From the NCBI GenBank assembly GCA_963735465.1, contig CAVTLA010000001.1:1054001-1118000 (forward strand): 64,000 nt of DNA. The letters run 5' to 3'. Under the pieces are notes generated by a model, which was not told where the DNA came from, made no database searches, and saw nothing but the letters and a program-made list of their open reading frames with translations. The first letter of the stretch is position 1. The number at the start of each line of letters is the position of its first letter. The position numbers were made by a program, and so were the translations under genes. Shown here piece by piece: positions 36,467-45,378 of this stretch. The stretch is from DASZHJ01 sp963735465. GTDB taxonomy: Bacteria > Pseudomonadota > Alphaproteobacteria > ATCC43930 > CGMCC-115725.

Positions 36467-39135
36467 TGGCTGAAGATTTTTCGGATCGCCAGCGCGATCT
36501 GCTCGGCCTCGACCGGCTTCAAGAAGAAGGCATCGAGCGCGAGGTTCTGGGTCGAATGCGTCGCCCCGCCGTCGTCGTAACCGGTACACAGGATCACCCT
36601 GAGGCCTCGGCGTATGGCCCGCATCTGCTTGATCAGCTCGACACCCTTCATCCCAGGCATGATCTGGTCGCTCACGACCACGTCCCATGCTTCCGGACTT
36701 TCTCGGAAGGCGGAGAGAGCCTCGACGGGATCGTTCATGGCGGCGACCTCGTAGCCCAAGCGCTCGAGACCGATCGACAACATGTCCGTGACGTCCACGT
36801 CGTCGTCGATGACCAGCAGTCGCTCCTTGCCCCGGAGCTCGGCGGCGTCGATACGGCGCTTGTCCGGCTCGCCTTCTACCGCGCCGTCGTGGAGCGGCAG
36901 GTAGACCGAGAACGTGGCACCGTGACCGAAGCTGCTGTCGACGGTCACGACACCCTCGTAGGAGCTGACGATGCCGTGCACGACCGCGAGGCCGAGCCCG
37001 GTGCCGCGGCCGCGCTCCTTGGTCGTGAAGAAGGGCTCGAAGATGCGTGGCAAGGTGTCGGGAGGGATACCTGTTCCGGTGTCGGTGACCTCGATCCGAG
37101 CGTAAGGCCGGTCCTCGGCCACGCTGCCCATGACCAATCGATGCGGCTCCGCGGAGCTGCCGCCGGCAGTTTGCCTGGGCAGGACGCTACGCCCGGCGAC
37201 GCCCGGCGGGAGATAGGTGATGCGGACGGCGATCGCGCCGGGCTTGTCGCTCAGCGCGTCATGGGCGTTGATGCAGAGATTGACGATCACCTGGGTGATC
37301 TGCCCTTCGTTGGCGTGGATCGGCATTGGCACGTTCAACACGTCGAACGAAAGACGCGTTGACACCGGAAGCACGCCACCCACGAGGTCGCGGATTCCGC
37401 GCGCCAGCAATCGCAGATCGAGGGCCCGACGCTCGACATTCTGCGCCCGAGCAAAGGCGAGGATCTGCGCCACCAACGACTTGCCGCGCTCTCCCGCGCT
37501 GAGGATCCGTCGCACGAATTGGTGCGGCTGCGAGCCCGCGACGAGATCCTGCTCCAGGAACCGCGCGAATCCCATCATGGCACCGAGCAGATTGTTGAAG
37601 TCGTGCGCGATGCCGCCAGCCAGCTGGCCGATCGCCTCGAGCTTGCTGGTCTGCTGCAGCTGCGCCTGCAGCTGATCTCGCTCGCGCTGCGCGGCGTTGC
37701 GTCGGGTGACGTCCTGAATGATGGCGATGATGCCGCCGTCTGGGAGTCGGCCTCTCTCGATCTCCAGCTCGCGCCGGTTCGAGCCGACCGTTACCGCCAT
37801 CTGGTGCGCGTCCTGCTTCCCTTCCAGGGCCTCGCACGGACGCGGGAAGGCGACCGATGCCAGGCCGCGAGACCGCTCGTGCGGCGCGTCGGCAGCGCTC
37901 TTGCCGGCCATCTCCAGCGCCGCCCGGTTGGCGTAGATCACGCGCCCGTCCTCGCGCTCGACGTAGATGCCGTCCGCGCTGCGGTCGAGAGCGGCAAGTG
38001 CCTCCCGATAGCGGCTCGTCACCAGCACCAGCGAAATGAGGTCCGCCATCGAGCGTGCGAAATTCATCTCCTGCACTGTCCACCGGCGTATGCGGCCGGT
38101 GACCGAGAAGCCCAGCACGCCGCGGAATCGACCGCCCACGTAGATCGGAACTCCCATGATCGAACGGATGTCGAGCGAATGCAGATAGGCCCGCACCTCG
38201 ACGACCCGCGGGTCGACCGCAACGTCCTCGACGGCCAGAACGCGGTCTCGATCGAGCTGGGCGGCCAGCTTCGAGACAGCCAGGGCGCTCTGGGCATCCG
38301 TGGGCTTGGGAGCGGTCGCCGAGCTGCCCCAGCGATCGATGCGCTCGACGTAGTTCTCATCGAGGTCGACGTCGTAGACGGCGGTCCACTCGACGCCGAG
38401 CGTCTTGCCGGCGATCTCGGTGAGGCCGTGGATCGCCTCGAGGAGCGGACGCTCGAACAGCCAGTTGCCGCCGACGGCATCAAACAGCGCGCGCTGATGC
38501 CGCAGGGGGACTGCCTCGCTCTGAGCAAGCGAGCGCTCCAACGCGCGGCGCTCGTCCGCCCTCAGCACGAGAGAGCCCAGCACGAGCACCGTGGTCGGGA
38601 CCATCAATGCCACTTCCGGTGCGCCACGGGAGATCACGCTGACTGCGAGTGTCAAGCTGGGCAGCGCCACCGCCGCACCCAGCACGGCGAAGCCCGCGAT
38701 CAGCCCGAGCATCAGCAGGTGCCAGTGACGGAGTGACCCGGCGGCGCAGCGGGACCAGGGGCGGTAGGCCAGGCTGCCGGCATAGGCAAGGACGATGGTG
38801 GCAATGCCCGCCGGCGCCGCGATCCCCCCAAGCCACCATCGATATGCCGCGGCGATCGCACTCGTCAGGAGACCGCTGAAAGGTCCGCCGAAAGCGACTG
38901 AGAGGACCACCATGGCGCTGCGGGAGTCGAGCAGAACGCCCGGCTCGGGGGTCAACGGCATCATCATCGAGATGAGCGCCATGCAGCCGAAGAAGAGCCC
39001 CTCCACGCTCTCTCGGATTGCGCGGTGAAAGCCCGAGATCATTGGCCTTATCCGCGTATAGCCGAGCATCGCCAGGACCAGCGTCGCGACGTTCTGCGCA
39101 AAGTCGAACAGCAGCCTGAGCGACGTAGCCGTCAT
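36463..39135 (-). CDS. Hybrid histidine kinase with 5TM-LYT-like sensor, GAF, PAS and REC
   Basis: The 890-residue protein starts with about six membrane helices (1-190). The part GVLLDSRSAMVVLSVAFGGP...AAAYRWWLGG resembles the 5TMR-LYT sensor domain. A GAF-like domain covers 225-375, PAS 385-480 (ADGIYVEREDGRVIYANRA), DHp with H511 in GGIAHDFNNLLGAMMGF, HATPase about 605-740 (GRGTGLGLAVVHG), and receiver 770-885 with Asp in VVVSDQIMPG. The kinase core is strikingly similar to that of the kinase at 32886-35576. Its TAA stop lies in mosaic repeat copy B. The LuxR-type regulator downstream is the likely partner; this pairing is inferred from position. Confidence 0.9.
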   Translation of the reverse strand: MTATSLRLLFDFAQNVATLVLAMLGYTRIRPMISGFHRAIRESVEGLFFGCMALISMMMPLTPEPGVLLDSRSAMVVLSVAFGGPFSGLLTSAIAAAYRWWLGGIAAPAGIATIVLAYAGSLAYRPWSRCAAGSLRHWHLLMLGLIAGFAVLGAAVALPSLTLAVSVISRGAPEVALMVPTTVLVLGSLVLRADERRALERSLAQSEAVPLRHQRALFDAVGGNWLFERPLLEAIHGLTEIAGKTLGVEWTAVYDVDLDENYVERIDRWGSSATAPKPTDAQSALAVSKLAAQLDRDRVLAVEDVAVDPRVVEVRAYLHSLDIRSIMGVPIYVGGRFRGVLGFSVTGRIRRWTVQEMNFARSMADLISLVLVTSRYREALAALDRSADGIYVEREDGRVIYANRAALEMAGKSAADAPHERSRGLASVAFPRPCEALEGKQDAHQMAVTVGSNRRELEIERGRLPDGGIIAIIQDVTRRNAAQRERDQLQAQLQQTSKLEAIGQLAGGIAHDFNNLLGAMMGFARFLEQDLVAGSQPHQFVRRILSAGERGKSLVAQILAFARAQNVERRALDLRLLARGIRDLVGGVLPVSTRLSFDVLNVPMPIHANEGQITQVIVNLCINAHDALSDKPGAIAVRITYLPPGVAGRSVLPRQTAGGSSAEPHRLVMGSVAEDRPYARIEVTDTGTGIPPDTLPRIFEPFFTTKERGRGTGLGLAVVHGIVSSYEGVVTVDSSFGHGATFSVYLPLHDGAVEGEPDKRRIDAAELRGKERLLVIDDDVDVTDMLSIGLERLGYEVAAMNDPVEALSAFRESPEAWDVVVSDQIMPGMKGVELIKQMRAIRRGLRVILCTGYDDGGATHSTQNLALDAFFLKPVEAEQIALAIRKIFSH

Positions 39136-39229
39136 GACCGGAGGGCCTTGGGGTTGAGTGGTTCCGCCCCCGGGGCGGAGTAGCCGACCGACGGAGGCTA
39201 GACCGGCCCCTGACCGGCAGGTGGGTTCA

Positions 39230-39260
39230 GAGGTATGGAGTACCCTGATCGGAGGTATGG
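39230..39260. repeat. Two 9-bp direct repeats, 22 bp apart
   Basis: GAGGTATGG occurs at 39230-39238 and again at 39252-39260, an offset of 22 bp or about two helical turns. They lie in the 217-bp gap between the divergent hybrid kinase and orphan receiver genes, where a dimeric regulator could bind. Nothing else in this gap stands out. Could be chance. Confidence 0.3.
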
Positions 39261-39352
39261 GGTGGGCGGGGTGAGCCGATATGCGTTTGGCCCCGTGCCC
39301 CTATCCTTGCGACCACTTCATTGTCGGATCCGCACGGCATAGGGTCTGTGCC

Positions 39353-39748
39353 ATGGCAAAGAAAGTGCCCGCCACCATTGTCGTCATCGATGACGACGCC
39401 GATTACCTGGCGTTCCTGACCGCGCTCCTTCGTCGTGCGGGATATTGCTGCCAGGGGTTCAGCCGTGCGCGAGCGGCACTGGAGTTCGTCCGAACCAATC
39501 CCGTGGTGCTGGTGGTAACCGATATCTTCATGCCGGAGACTGATGGAATCGAGGTTCTCGGTCAGATTCAACGCGAGAGCCCGGGCACAGCGGTGATTGC
39601 CTTGAGCGGTGCCAACCAGCAGTACCGGCGCATATATTTGGGATTGATGCAGGCACTGGGTACGATCTGCGAACTCACCAAGCCCATCGATCCCGAAGGA
39701 CTTCTCACCGCCGTCGCGTCCTGTCTGCGACATGCCGAAAAGAGCTAG
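39353..39748 (+). CDS. Stand-alone receiver-domain response regulator
   Basis: The 131-residue protein is one CheY-like receiver: acidic pair in VVIDDDADYLAFL, phospho-acceptor Asp in LVVTDIFMPETDGIEVL, conserved Ser/Thr in VIALSGA and Lys in ELTKPID. No output domain is fused. ATG 39353 is chosen because the upstream extension is not receiver-like. It is divergent from the hybrid kinase at 36463-39135 and may relay or buffer its phosphate. The 214 bp after it up to 39962 show no gene or clear signal. Confidence 0.85.
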   Translation: MAKKVPATIVVIDDDADYLAFLTALLRRAGYCCQGFSRARAALEFVRTNPVVLVVTDIFMPETDGIEVLGQIQRESPGTAVIALSGANQQYRRIYLGLMQALGTICELTKPIDPEGLLTAVASCLRHAEKS

Positions 39749-39962
39749 GTCGCCGCGCCAATCTTCCACTTTCGGACGTCGCCGGCGAATTTCAGCGGAG
39801 AAACTCAAGGCATCGGTCGCCGATATTACGGCCTGAACTTAGTGTCGAGTGGCAGGAATTCGGGGTAATAACCTGACTCCACAGAATTTTCATTGCGCGG
39901 AGTCGCGGCTTCCCTCATGATTCGCGCGCGAGTCGCGTGTCGCATCGGCGGGAGCGGCGGGG

Positions 39963-40520
39963 ATGGGGCGGTACCTTGTTATACTGATGCCGATCCTGCT
40001 GTCGGGCTGCGGGTTGCCGATCGCCGTCACCATCGGCTCCTATGCCGCCGACGGCGCCAGCTACATCGCGACCGGAAAATCCGTTACTGACCATGGCCTT
40101 ACCGCTGTCACCGGGCGTGACTGCGCGCTGCTGCGGCCGATCCTGAAGAGCAAGCCGATCTGCGAGGATCAGCCGATGGCGCGGGAAGGCCCGCCGCCGG
40201 CACCGATCCAGGTCGGACAGAACGCAACCGTGAATCCGGAGTTTGCGCCGGCCCTGACCACAGCCTTCGCACGAGCCGGCGCGCAGCGCTATCTCGTGCT
40301 CGGCAGCTTTTCCGAGCGGGCCCATGCCCGGCAATTCGCCGCCGGTGTCAGCACCAAGGTCGCGGTAGTGGACGCCAACGTGAAGGGCAAGACGGTGCAC
40401 CGGGTGGTCGCAGGACCGCTCAGCGACCGGGAAGTCGCAAGCCTGCGCAGCCGCCTCCGCGGTCGTGCGCAGCCGGCGGCCTGGGAGATCGGGCCGGTGA
40501 TGGTGGCCTCGGCCCGGTGA
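39963..40520 (+). CDS. Lipoprotein with C-terminal SPOR-like domain
   Basis: The 185-residue protein has a type-II signal with lipobox LSGC (lipidated Cys at 16) and so is probably anchored in the outer membrane. The middle is a low-complexity linker. The C-terminal 75 residues (QRYLVLGSFSERAHARQFAAGV...VHRVVAGPLSDREVASLRSRL) have the SPOR pattern, with the typical V-x-G-S-F and R-V-V-x-G-P-L strands. SPOR domains bind peptidoglycan stripped of stem peptides at division sites. A role in envelope septation is therefore likely by family, unproven here. Confidence 0.78.
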   Translation: MGRYLVILMPILLSGCGLPIAVTIGSYAADGASYIATGKSVTDHGLTAVTGRDCALLRPILKSKPICEDQPMAREGPPPAPIQVGQNATVNPEFAPALTTAFARAGAQRYLVLGSFSERAHARQFAAGVSTKVAVVDANVKGKTVHRVVAGPLSDREVASLRSRLRGRAQPAAWEIGPVMVASAR

Positions 40521-40523
40521 GTT

Positions 40524-41180
40524 TCAGCCGCTGACGGTGAGGCGCGGCAGGCGGCGGCGTTTTTCCTGGTACATGGCCATGTCGGCCTGATGCAGCAGGG
40601 CTTCCTCGGTCTCGCTGCCGTCATAGGCAACAAGGCCGAAGCTGGCGCTGAGCGGGAGCGTCCGGCCGTCAACGGACAGCGCGAGCCGCTCGACGGTGCG
40701 CTGCAACGCCTCGGCCTTGCGGGCGGCGCCGGTAAGCGTGGCGCCGGCTAGAAGAAAGCCGAACTCGTCACCGCCCAATCGCCCGACCGCATCGGTCCGT
40801 CGGACCTGGCGGATCAGGCTGGCCGACAGGTCCCGCAGGACGCGGTTGCCGGCATCATGGCCGAGGCGGTCGTTGATCGCCTTGAATCCATCGAGATCGC
40901 ACATCATCACCACACCGGGGCGTCCGCCGCTCCGCGCCGCATCGAGGGCCCGGCTGAGCTGCGCCAGGAAGCCGCGCCGGTTGAGGAGCCGCGTCAGCTC
41001 GTCGGTGACCGCGAGACCCTCGAGCTGGGCGAGGCGCGCCCTCAGCTCGACGATGCACTCCTGCGCCGCCGCCAGGTTCTCCAGCGTCCAGGCCAGCAGC
41101 AGGCGTTGCAGCTCGGCGTCGGCGCCGGCCTCTACGCCGGGGGCCGGCGGAACCGGCCAAGAATGTGCTGTCGATTGCAT
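40524..41180 (-). CDS. Diguanylate cyclase (GGDEF)
   Basis: The 218-residue protein makes cyclic di-GMP from two GTP. The GGDEF active-site motif is at 136-140 in an intact form, and an RxxD inhibitory site (RRTD, 127-130) lies the canonical five residues upstream, so product feedback is expected. Residues 20-58 look like a coiled coil (LQRLLLAWTLENLAAAQECI) that could mediate dimerisation. There is no sensor domain or membrane helix. ATG 41180 is preceded by GGAGAG at 7 nt. An AT-rich leader with a dyad lies upstream. Confidence 0.88.
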   Translation of the reverse strand: MQSTAHSWPVPPAPGVEAGADAELQRLLLAWTLENLAAAQECIVELRARLAQLEGLAVTDELTRLLNRRGFLAQLSRALDAARSGGRPGVVMMCDLDGFKAINDRLGHDAGNRVLRDLSASLIRQVRRTDAVGRLGGDEFGFLLAGATLTGAARKAEALQRTVERLALSVDGRTLPLSASFGLVAYDGSETEEALLHQADMAMYQEKRRRLPRLTVSG

Positions 41181-41251
41181 AGCCGTCTCTCCGAGGGGGC
41201 GAGAATTCGCCCGCGGCCACACTCAAGCAATCGTTATGCCATTGTCTAACT

Positions 41252-41278
41252 GTTTGTAATATATCAATTTCTACAAAC
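41252..41278. promoter_or_regulatory. AT-rich dyad upstream of the GGDEF gene
   Basis: GTTTGTA (41252-41258) and TACAAAC (41272-41278) form perfect 7-bp inverted arms around a 13-bp AT-rich spacer, about 70 bp upstream of the GGDEF start codon. AT-rich DNA is rare in this window, so an operator or promoter here is plausible. No known factor is assigned. Confidence 0.42.
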
Positions 41279-41344
41279 TGTATACGGCACTTCGTGCCGA
41301 GCTAGTACGGGGTGGGCGCGAAGCTGCCGGGTCAATCCGGTGGG

Positions 41345-42310
41345 CTAGGCGACCCGGTCCCCGGGCAGGCGGCCGGCGAAAAACGCGTCGAGATTGTCGA
41401 GGGCGCGGAAACCCATGGCCTCCCGGGTCTCCCGCGTGGCGCTGCCGAGGTGAGGCAGCAGGAAGGTATTGGGCAGGGTGGGGTAGTCCGAATGGAGGTT
41501 CGGCTCGCCATCGAAGACATCGAGGCCGGCGGCGGCCAGGCGACCCGATCGGAGGGCGGCGATGAAATCATCGTCCTTGACGACGCCGCCCCGGGCCGTG
41601 TTCACGACGATGGCCCCGGGCGGCAGCAGCGCGATCCGCGCGGCATCGATGAAATGCCGCGTCTGGGAGGTCAGCGGCGCGTGGATCGAGAGGATGTCGG
41701 AGACCGGCAGCAGCGCCTCCGGCGTGGCATGGAACTGGGCACCGGCTTCGAGCTCGGGGCTGAGCCGGGTGCGGTTGTGATAGTGGATCTTCATGCCGAA
41801 GGCGCGCGCCCGGATGGCGACCGCGCGTCCGATCCGTCCCATGCCGAGGATGCCCAGGCGCTTGCCGCCGACGTCGACGCCGAGCATGTGAGTCGGCGCC
41901 CAGCCGCGCCAGGCGCGGTCGCGGATCAGCCGCTCGCCTTCGCCGGCTCGGCGCGCTGCTCCTAAAATCAGCAGCAGCGCGATGTCGGCGGTGGCGTCGG
42001 TCAGCACGTCCGGCGTGTTGGTGACGGCGATGCCGCGAGCGCGGGCGGCGGGCAGGTCGATGTGCTCGAAGCCGACCGAGAATGTGGCGAGAATACGCAC
42101 GCTGTCCGGCAGCGCCGCGATGACGCCGGCGTCGATCCGATCGGTCGTCGTGCACAGAATGCCGGCGCACCCCCGGGCCGCGCGGATCAGCCCCGACGCG
42201 TCATAGGCCGTGTCCGTCGGGTTGAGGCGCGCGCGATAGTCGCGGCTTGCGCGGGTTTCCACCGCCTCGGGAAGCCTGCGGGTGATCAGCAAATCCGGCT
42301 GTGATGTCAT
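41345..42310 (-). CDS. D-2-hydroxyacid dehydrogenase (glyoxylate/hydroxypyruvate reductase-like)
   Basis: The 321-residue protein has the D-isomer 2-hydroxyacid dehydrogenase fold. The nucleotide motif LGILGMGRIGRAVAIRA begins near residue 152. The active-site residues are R240 (NTARGG), E269 (DVFDGEPNL) and H287 (LPHLGSAT). After the second beta strand HNRTR is seen; the arginines there suggest NADP(H). Substrate could be glyoxylate, hydroxypyruvate or another 2-keto acid. It is transcribed alone, back-to-back with eipB. Confidence 0.88.
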   Translation of the reverse strand: MTSQPDLLITRRLPEAVETRASRDYRARLNPTDTAYDASGLIRAARGCAGILCTTTDRIDAGVIAALPDSVRILATFSVGFEHIDLPAARARGIAVTNTPDVLTDATADIALLLILGAARRAGEGERLIRDRAWRGWAPTHMLGVDVGGKRLGILGMGRIGRAVAIRARAFGMKIHYHNRTRLSPELEAGAQFHATPEALLPVSDILSIHAPLTSQTRHFIDAARIALLPPGAIVVNTARGGVVKDDDFIAALRSGRLAAAGLDVFDGEPNLHSDYPTLPNTFLLPHLGSATRETREAMGFRALDNLDAFFAGRLPGDRVA

Positions 42311-42435
42311 GCGGGGAAGTGGTCGGGGCTGCGGAGGGGGATGGAGGCTTGCGGCGGCGCCAATACTACCGTATCGGTCGGTGCCATGACATACTGCAGC
42401 CGCTCCAAAGTGAGGATTGCTTGCATTTTCTCGGA

Positions 42436-43260
42436 ATGCGCTCGATGACGCGCTCGCTCGCCCGAGCGTTCGGTTTTGCGGTCGGAATCACCGCGACCGT
42501 GGTTCAACCAGTCCTGGCGGCGGAGATTTCGCCGCACCGGGCGCTCTATACCATGAGCCTCGACACCGCCAAGCCCGGCAGCGGCGTGGTGAACGCGACC
42601 GGTGCCATGGTCTACGAGTGGGGCGAGACCTGCGACGGCTGGACGGTGCAGCAACGGTTTCGGCTGCGCCTGATGTACGAGGATTCCGATCCGGTCGAGC
42701 TCAGCTCGACGCTGGTCTCCTGGGAATCGAAAGACGGGCTGCGCTACCGCTTCAACGAGCGGCGCCTGAAGAACGGCGAGGCTGACGAGGAAGTGAAGGG
42801 CGAGGCGAAGCTTGACGGGCCGGGCAAGGGCGGCAAGGCGGAGTTCACGCGGCCTGAAACCACCACGCTGACGCTGGCGCCCAACGTGCTGTTCCCCACC
42901 GCCCATACGATCCTGCTCATCAACAGCGCGGCCGCCGGCGAGAGTTTCATCTCGCGCAATGTGTTCGACGGCGCGACCCTCGACAACGCCGGCCAGATCA
43001 CCGCGGTGATGGGAGCCGCGATCGATCCCGCGTCGGCGAAGGACAAGGAGACGGCGAAGAGCCCGTTGCTGCAGCGGCCGTCATGGCGCGTGCGGCTCGC
43101 TTTCTTCCCCGCCGACACCAAGTCCGACGAGCCCGATTACGAGCTTGGCATGCGTCTTTACGACAACGGCGTATCCACCGACATGGCGCTCGACTACTCC
43201 GACTACGTGATCCGCGCCAAGCTCGACGAGATCGAGGCGCTGCCCAAGCCGAACTGCTGA
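42436..43260 (+). CDS. eipB: EipB/DUF1849 family periplasmic envelope protein
   Basis: The 274-residue protein has a signal peptide (to about residue 28, ending VLAAE) and the DUF1849 pattern: HRALYTMSLDTAKPGSGVVNATGAMVYEW (read as two adjacent strands), then GETCDGWTVQQRFRLRL, TLVSWESKDGLRYRFNERR and LFPTAHTILLI. In Brucella EipB is a periplasmic beta-spiral protein needed for cell-envelope integrity. The family assignment is based on remembered sequence pattern. ATG 42436 is chosen; ATG 42445 is possible. It ends 4 bp before the convergent dinB stop. Confidence 0.82.
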   Translation: MRSMTRSLARAFGFAVGITATVVQPVLAAEISPHRALYTMSLDTAKPGSGVVNATGAMVYEWGETCDGWTVQQRFRLRLMYEDSDPVELSSTLVSWESKDGLRYRFNERRLKNGEADEEVKGEAKLDGPGKGGKAEFTRPETTTLTLAPNVLFPTAHTILLINSAAAGESFISRNVFDGATLDNAGQITAVMGAAIDPASAKDKETAKSPLLQRPSWRVRLAFFPADTKSDEPDYELGMRLYDNGVSTDMALDYSDYVIRAKLDEIEALPKPNC

Positions 43261-43264
43261 CCGG

Positions 43265-44455
43265 TCATGGCTTCCGCTCCGGCGCCGCGCTGGCGCCGAA
43301 GAGGTCGGGCGGGTCGGCGTGATCGGGATCGGTCAGATGGTCGCTGCCGATGCCGATCAGGCGGAAGCTGGTTCCGTCGGCCGCCTCGCGCAGCAACGAT
43401 GCGCCGATCTCGTAGAGCACCTCCGCCCGTTGCGTCGGATCGCCCAGCGCCCGGCTTCGCGTCAAGGTTCGAAAATTGCTGGTCTTCAGTTTGAGCGTGA
43501 CGCCAACGGCGGCGTAGCCGTTGGCCGCCAGACGCCGGGCGAGCTGGTGGGCGAGGGGCCGCAGCTCCTCGGCGAGCGCGTCCGGCGCCGCTAGATCGCG
43601 CTCGAAGGTGGTCTCGACGGAGATGCTCTTGGTCGGCGCGTCCGGCACCACCTCGCGCTCGTCCTCGCCGCGGGCGAAGCGGTAGAGGCGCCGCCCGATG
43701 GCGCCGTAGCGGGCCAGGAGATCGCGCTCGGGCCGCTCGCGCAGCTCGCCGATGGTGATGATGCCGTCCCGCGCCAGGCGCTGCTGCAGTGCTGCGCCCA
43801 CGCCCCACAGCAATTCCACCGGCCGCGGCGCCAGGAATTCGAGCGCCTCGCCCTGACCGATGACGGCGAAGCCCCGGGGCTTGTCGAGATCGGAGGCGAG
43901 CTTCGCCAGGAACTTGTTGTAGGCGAGACCGATCGAGACGGTGACGCCGATCTCGCGCTCGATCCGTCGGGCGAGGAGCGCCAGGGTGCGCGCCGGCGGA
44001 CCGCCGTGCAGGCGCTCGGTGCCGGAGAGATCCAGGAACGCCTCGTCGATGGAGAGCGGCTGCACCAGGGGCGTGGTGGTCTCCATGAGCTCGCGCACCT
44101 CGCGGCCGACGGCGCGGTACTTCGCCATGTCCGGCCGTACCACCACCGCCTCGGGGCAGGCCTTCAGCGCCTTGAACATCGGCATCGCCGAGCGGATGCC
44201 GCTCATGCGCGCCACGTAGCAGCAGGCCAGCACCACGCCGCGCTGTCCGCCGCCGACGATCACCGGCCGATCCATCAGGGCGGGATTGTCACGCTTCTCG
44301 ATGGTGGCATAGAACGCGTCGCAATCGATGTGGGCGAGGCTGAGCTGGGCCAGATTCGGATGGCTCTTGAGCCGGGGCGAGCCGCAGTCCGCGCAGCGCC
44401 GCTCGGTTGGCGGGTCTGCCGTCAGCGCGCCGCAATCCCGGCAGAGGGTGGTCAT
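43265..44455 (-). CDS. dinB: DNA polymerase IV with N-terminal zinc ribbon
   Basis: DinB is a Y-family translesion polymerase. The 396-residue protein has the palm acidic residues in AHIDCDAFYATIEK and the SIDEAFLDLSG motif, then thumb and little-finger domains. The C-terminus ends near DLFGASAAPERKP without an obvious clamp-binding hexapeptide apart from DLFG. The first 25 residues carry CRDC and CADC, a four-cysteine ribbon seen in many alphaproteobacterial DinB proteins. ATG 44455 overlaps the stop of the ROK kinase gene by 4 bp, suggesting co-expression. No LexA box was recognised upstream. Confidence 0.93.
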   Translation of the reverse strand: MTTLCRDCGALTADPPTERRCADCGSPRLKSHPNLAQLSLAHIDCDAFYATIEKRDNPALMDRPVIVGGGQRGVVLACCYVARMSGIRSAMPMFKALKACPEAVVVRPDMAKYRAVGREVRELMETTTPLVQPLSIDEAFLDLSGTERLHGGPPARTLALLARRIEREIGVTVSIGLAYNKFLAKLASDLDKPRGFAVIGQGEALEFLAPRPVELLWGVGAALQQRLARDGIITIGELRERPERDLLARYGAIGRRLYRFARGEDEREVVPDAPTKSISVETTFERDLAAPDALAEELRPLAHQLARRLAANGYAAVGVTLKLKTSNFRTLTRSRALGDPTQRAEVLYEIGASLLREAADGTSFRLIGIGSDHLTDPDHADPPDLFGASAAPERKP

Positions 44456-45378
44456 GGCGTCTCGTCCGCGCCCCAGAGCCAGGCGGCGCCGCGCACGCCG
44501 CTGGCATCGCCGTGGCGCGGCGGCACCAGCCGCGTCGCGACTTCGTCGGAGAAGACATACCTCCCCCAAAGGAGTGGGGTCGTCCGATAGATCCGCTGGA
44601 TCTGGCCGAGCCCGCCGCCAACCACGATCACATGGGGATCGATCAGGTTGATGACCGTGGCCAGCGCGCGGGCCAGCCGGTCCTCGTAGCGCCGCATGGT
44701 GGCGTCGGCCGCGCTGTCGCCGGATTCGGCGCGGGCGGCGATATCGGGGGCACCCAGGGCCTCGCCGGTGGCTTCCCGGTGGTCGCGGGCGAGCGCCGGT
44801 CCGGAGAGGAATGTCTCTATGCAGCCTCGCTTGCCGCAGTAGCAGAGGGCGCCCGGCCGTTCCGCGTCCCGCGGCCAGGGCAGCGGCGAGTGCCCCCACT
44901 CGCCGGCAATGGCATTCGGCCCGGCGAGGAGCCGGCCATGGGCGACCACGCCGCCGCCGACCCCCGTCCCGAGAATGGCGCCGAAGACGATGGCGGCGCC
45001 GCTGCCGGCGCCATCACTGGCCTCGGACAGCGCGAAGCAGTCCGCGTCGTTGGCGAGGCGCACCGTCCGGCCGAGCGCGGCGCCGAGGTCGCGGTCGAGG
45101 GCGTGGCCGATCAGGCAGGTAGAATTGGCGTTCTTGATTAACCCACTCATGGGTGAAATAGCCCCGGGGATGCCCACCCCGACCGAGGCGCCGGCGGCGC
45201 CGATCTGGCCTTCCAGCCCGAGAACCAGGTCACGCACTGCCGCCACAATCGCGGCGTAATCTCCCGCGGGCGTGGGAATTCGCCGTCGCGCCAGGACCCC
45301 GCCACCCTGGTCGAGTGCCGCCGCCTCGATCTTGGTGCCGCCGAGGTCGACTCCGATCCGGATTTTCCGCGGGCTCAT
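44452..45378 (-). CDS. ROK family sugar kinase (fructokinase-like)
   Basis: The 308-residue protein has the ROK phosphate-binding start (IGVDLGGTKIEAAALD), a GVGIPGAISP segment, a sugar-binding NDADCFAL and the zinc signature CYCGKRGCIE in the form CxCGxxGCxE. That pattern fits Mak-type fructokinases or N-acetylglucosamine/N-acetylmannosamine kinases; the sugar cannot be decided from sequence alone. There is no N-terminal helix-turn-helix, so it is an enzyme rather than a ROK repressor. Its stop overlaps the dinB start by 4 bp. Confidence 0.87.
   Translation of the reverse strand: MSPRKIRIGVDLGGTKIEAAALDQGGGVLARRRIPTPAGDYAAIVAAVRDLVLGLEGQIGAAGASVGVGIPGAISPMSGLIKNANSTCLIGHALDRDLGAALGRTVRLANDADCFALSEASDGAGSGAAIVFGAILGTGVGGGVVAHGRLLAGPNAIAGEWGHSPLPWPRDAERPGALCYCGKRGCIETFLSGPALARDHREATGEALGAPDIAARAESGDSAADATMRRYEDRLARALATVINLIDPHVIVVGGGLGQIQRIYRTTPLLWGRYVFSDEVATRLVPPRHGDASGVRGAAWLWGADETP

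Noticed and set aside
41285..41299. Hairpin CGGCAC-TTC-GTGCCG as a terminator for the 2-hydroxyacid dehydrogenase
   Set aside because: No T-run follows on the minus strand, and the stem is only six pairs.
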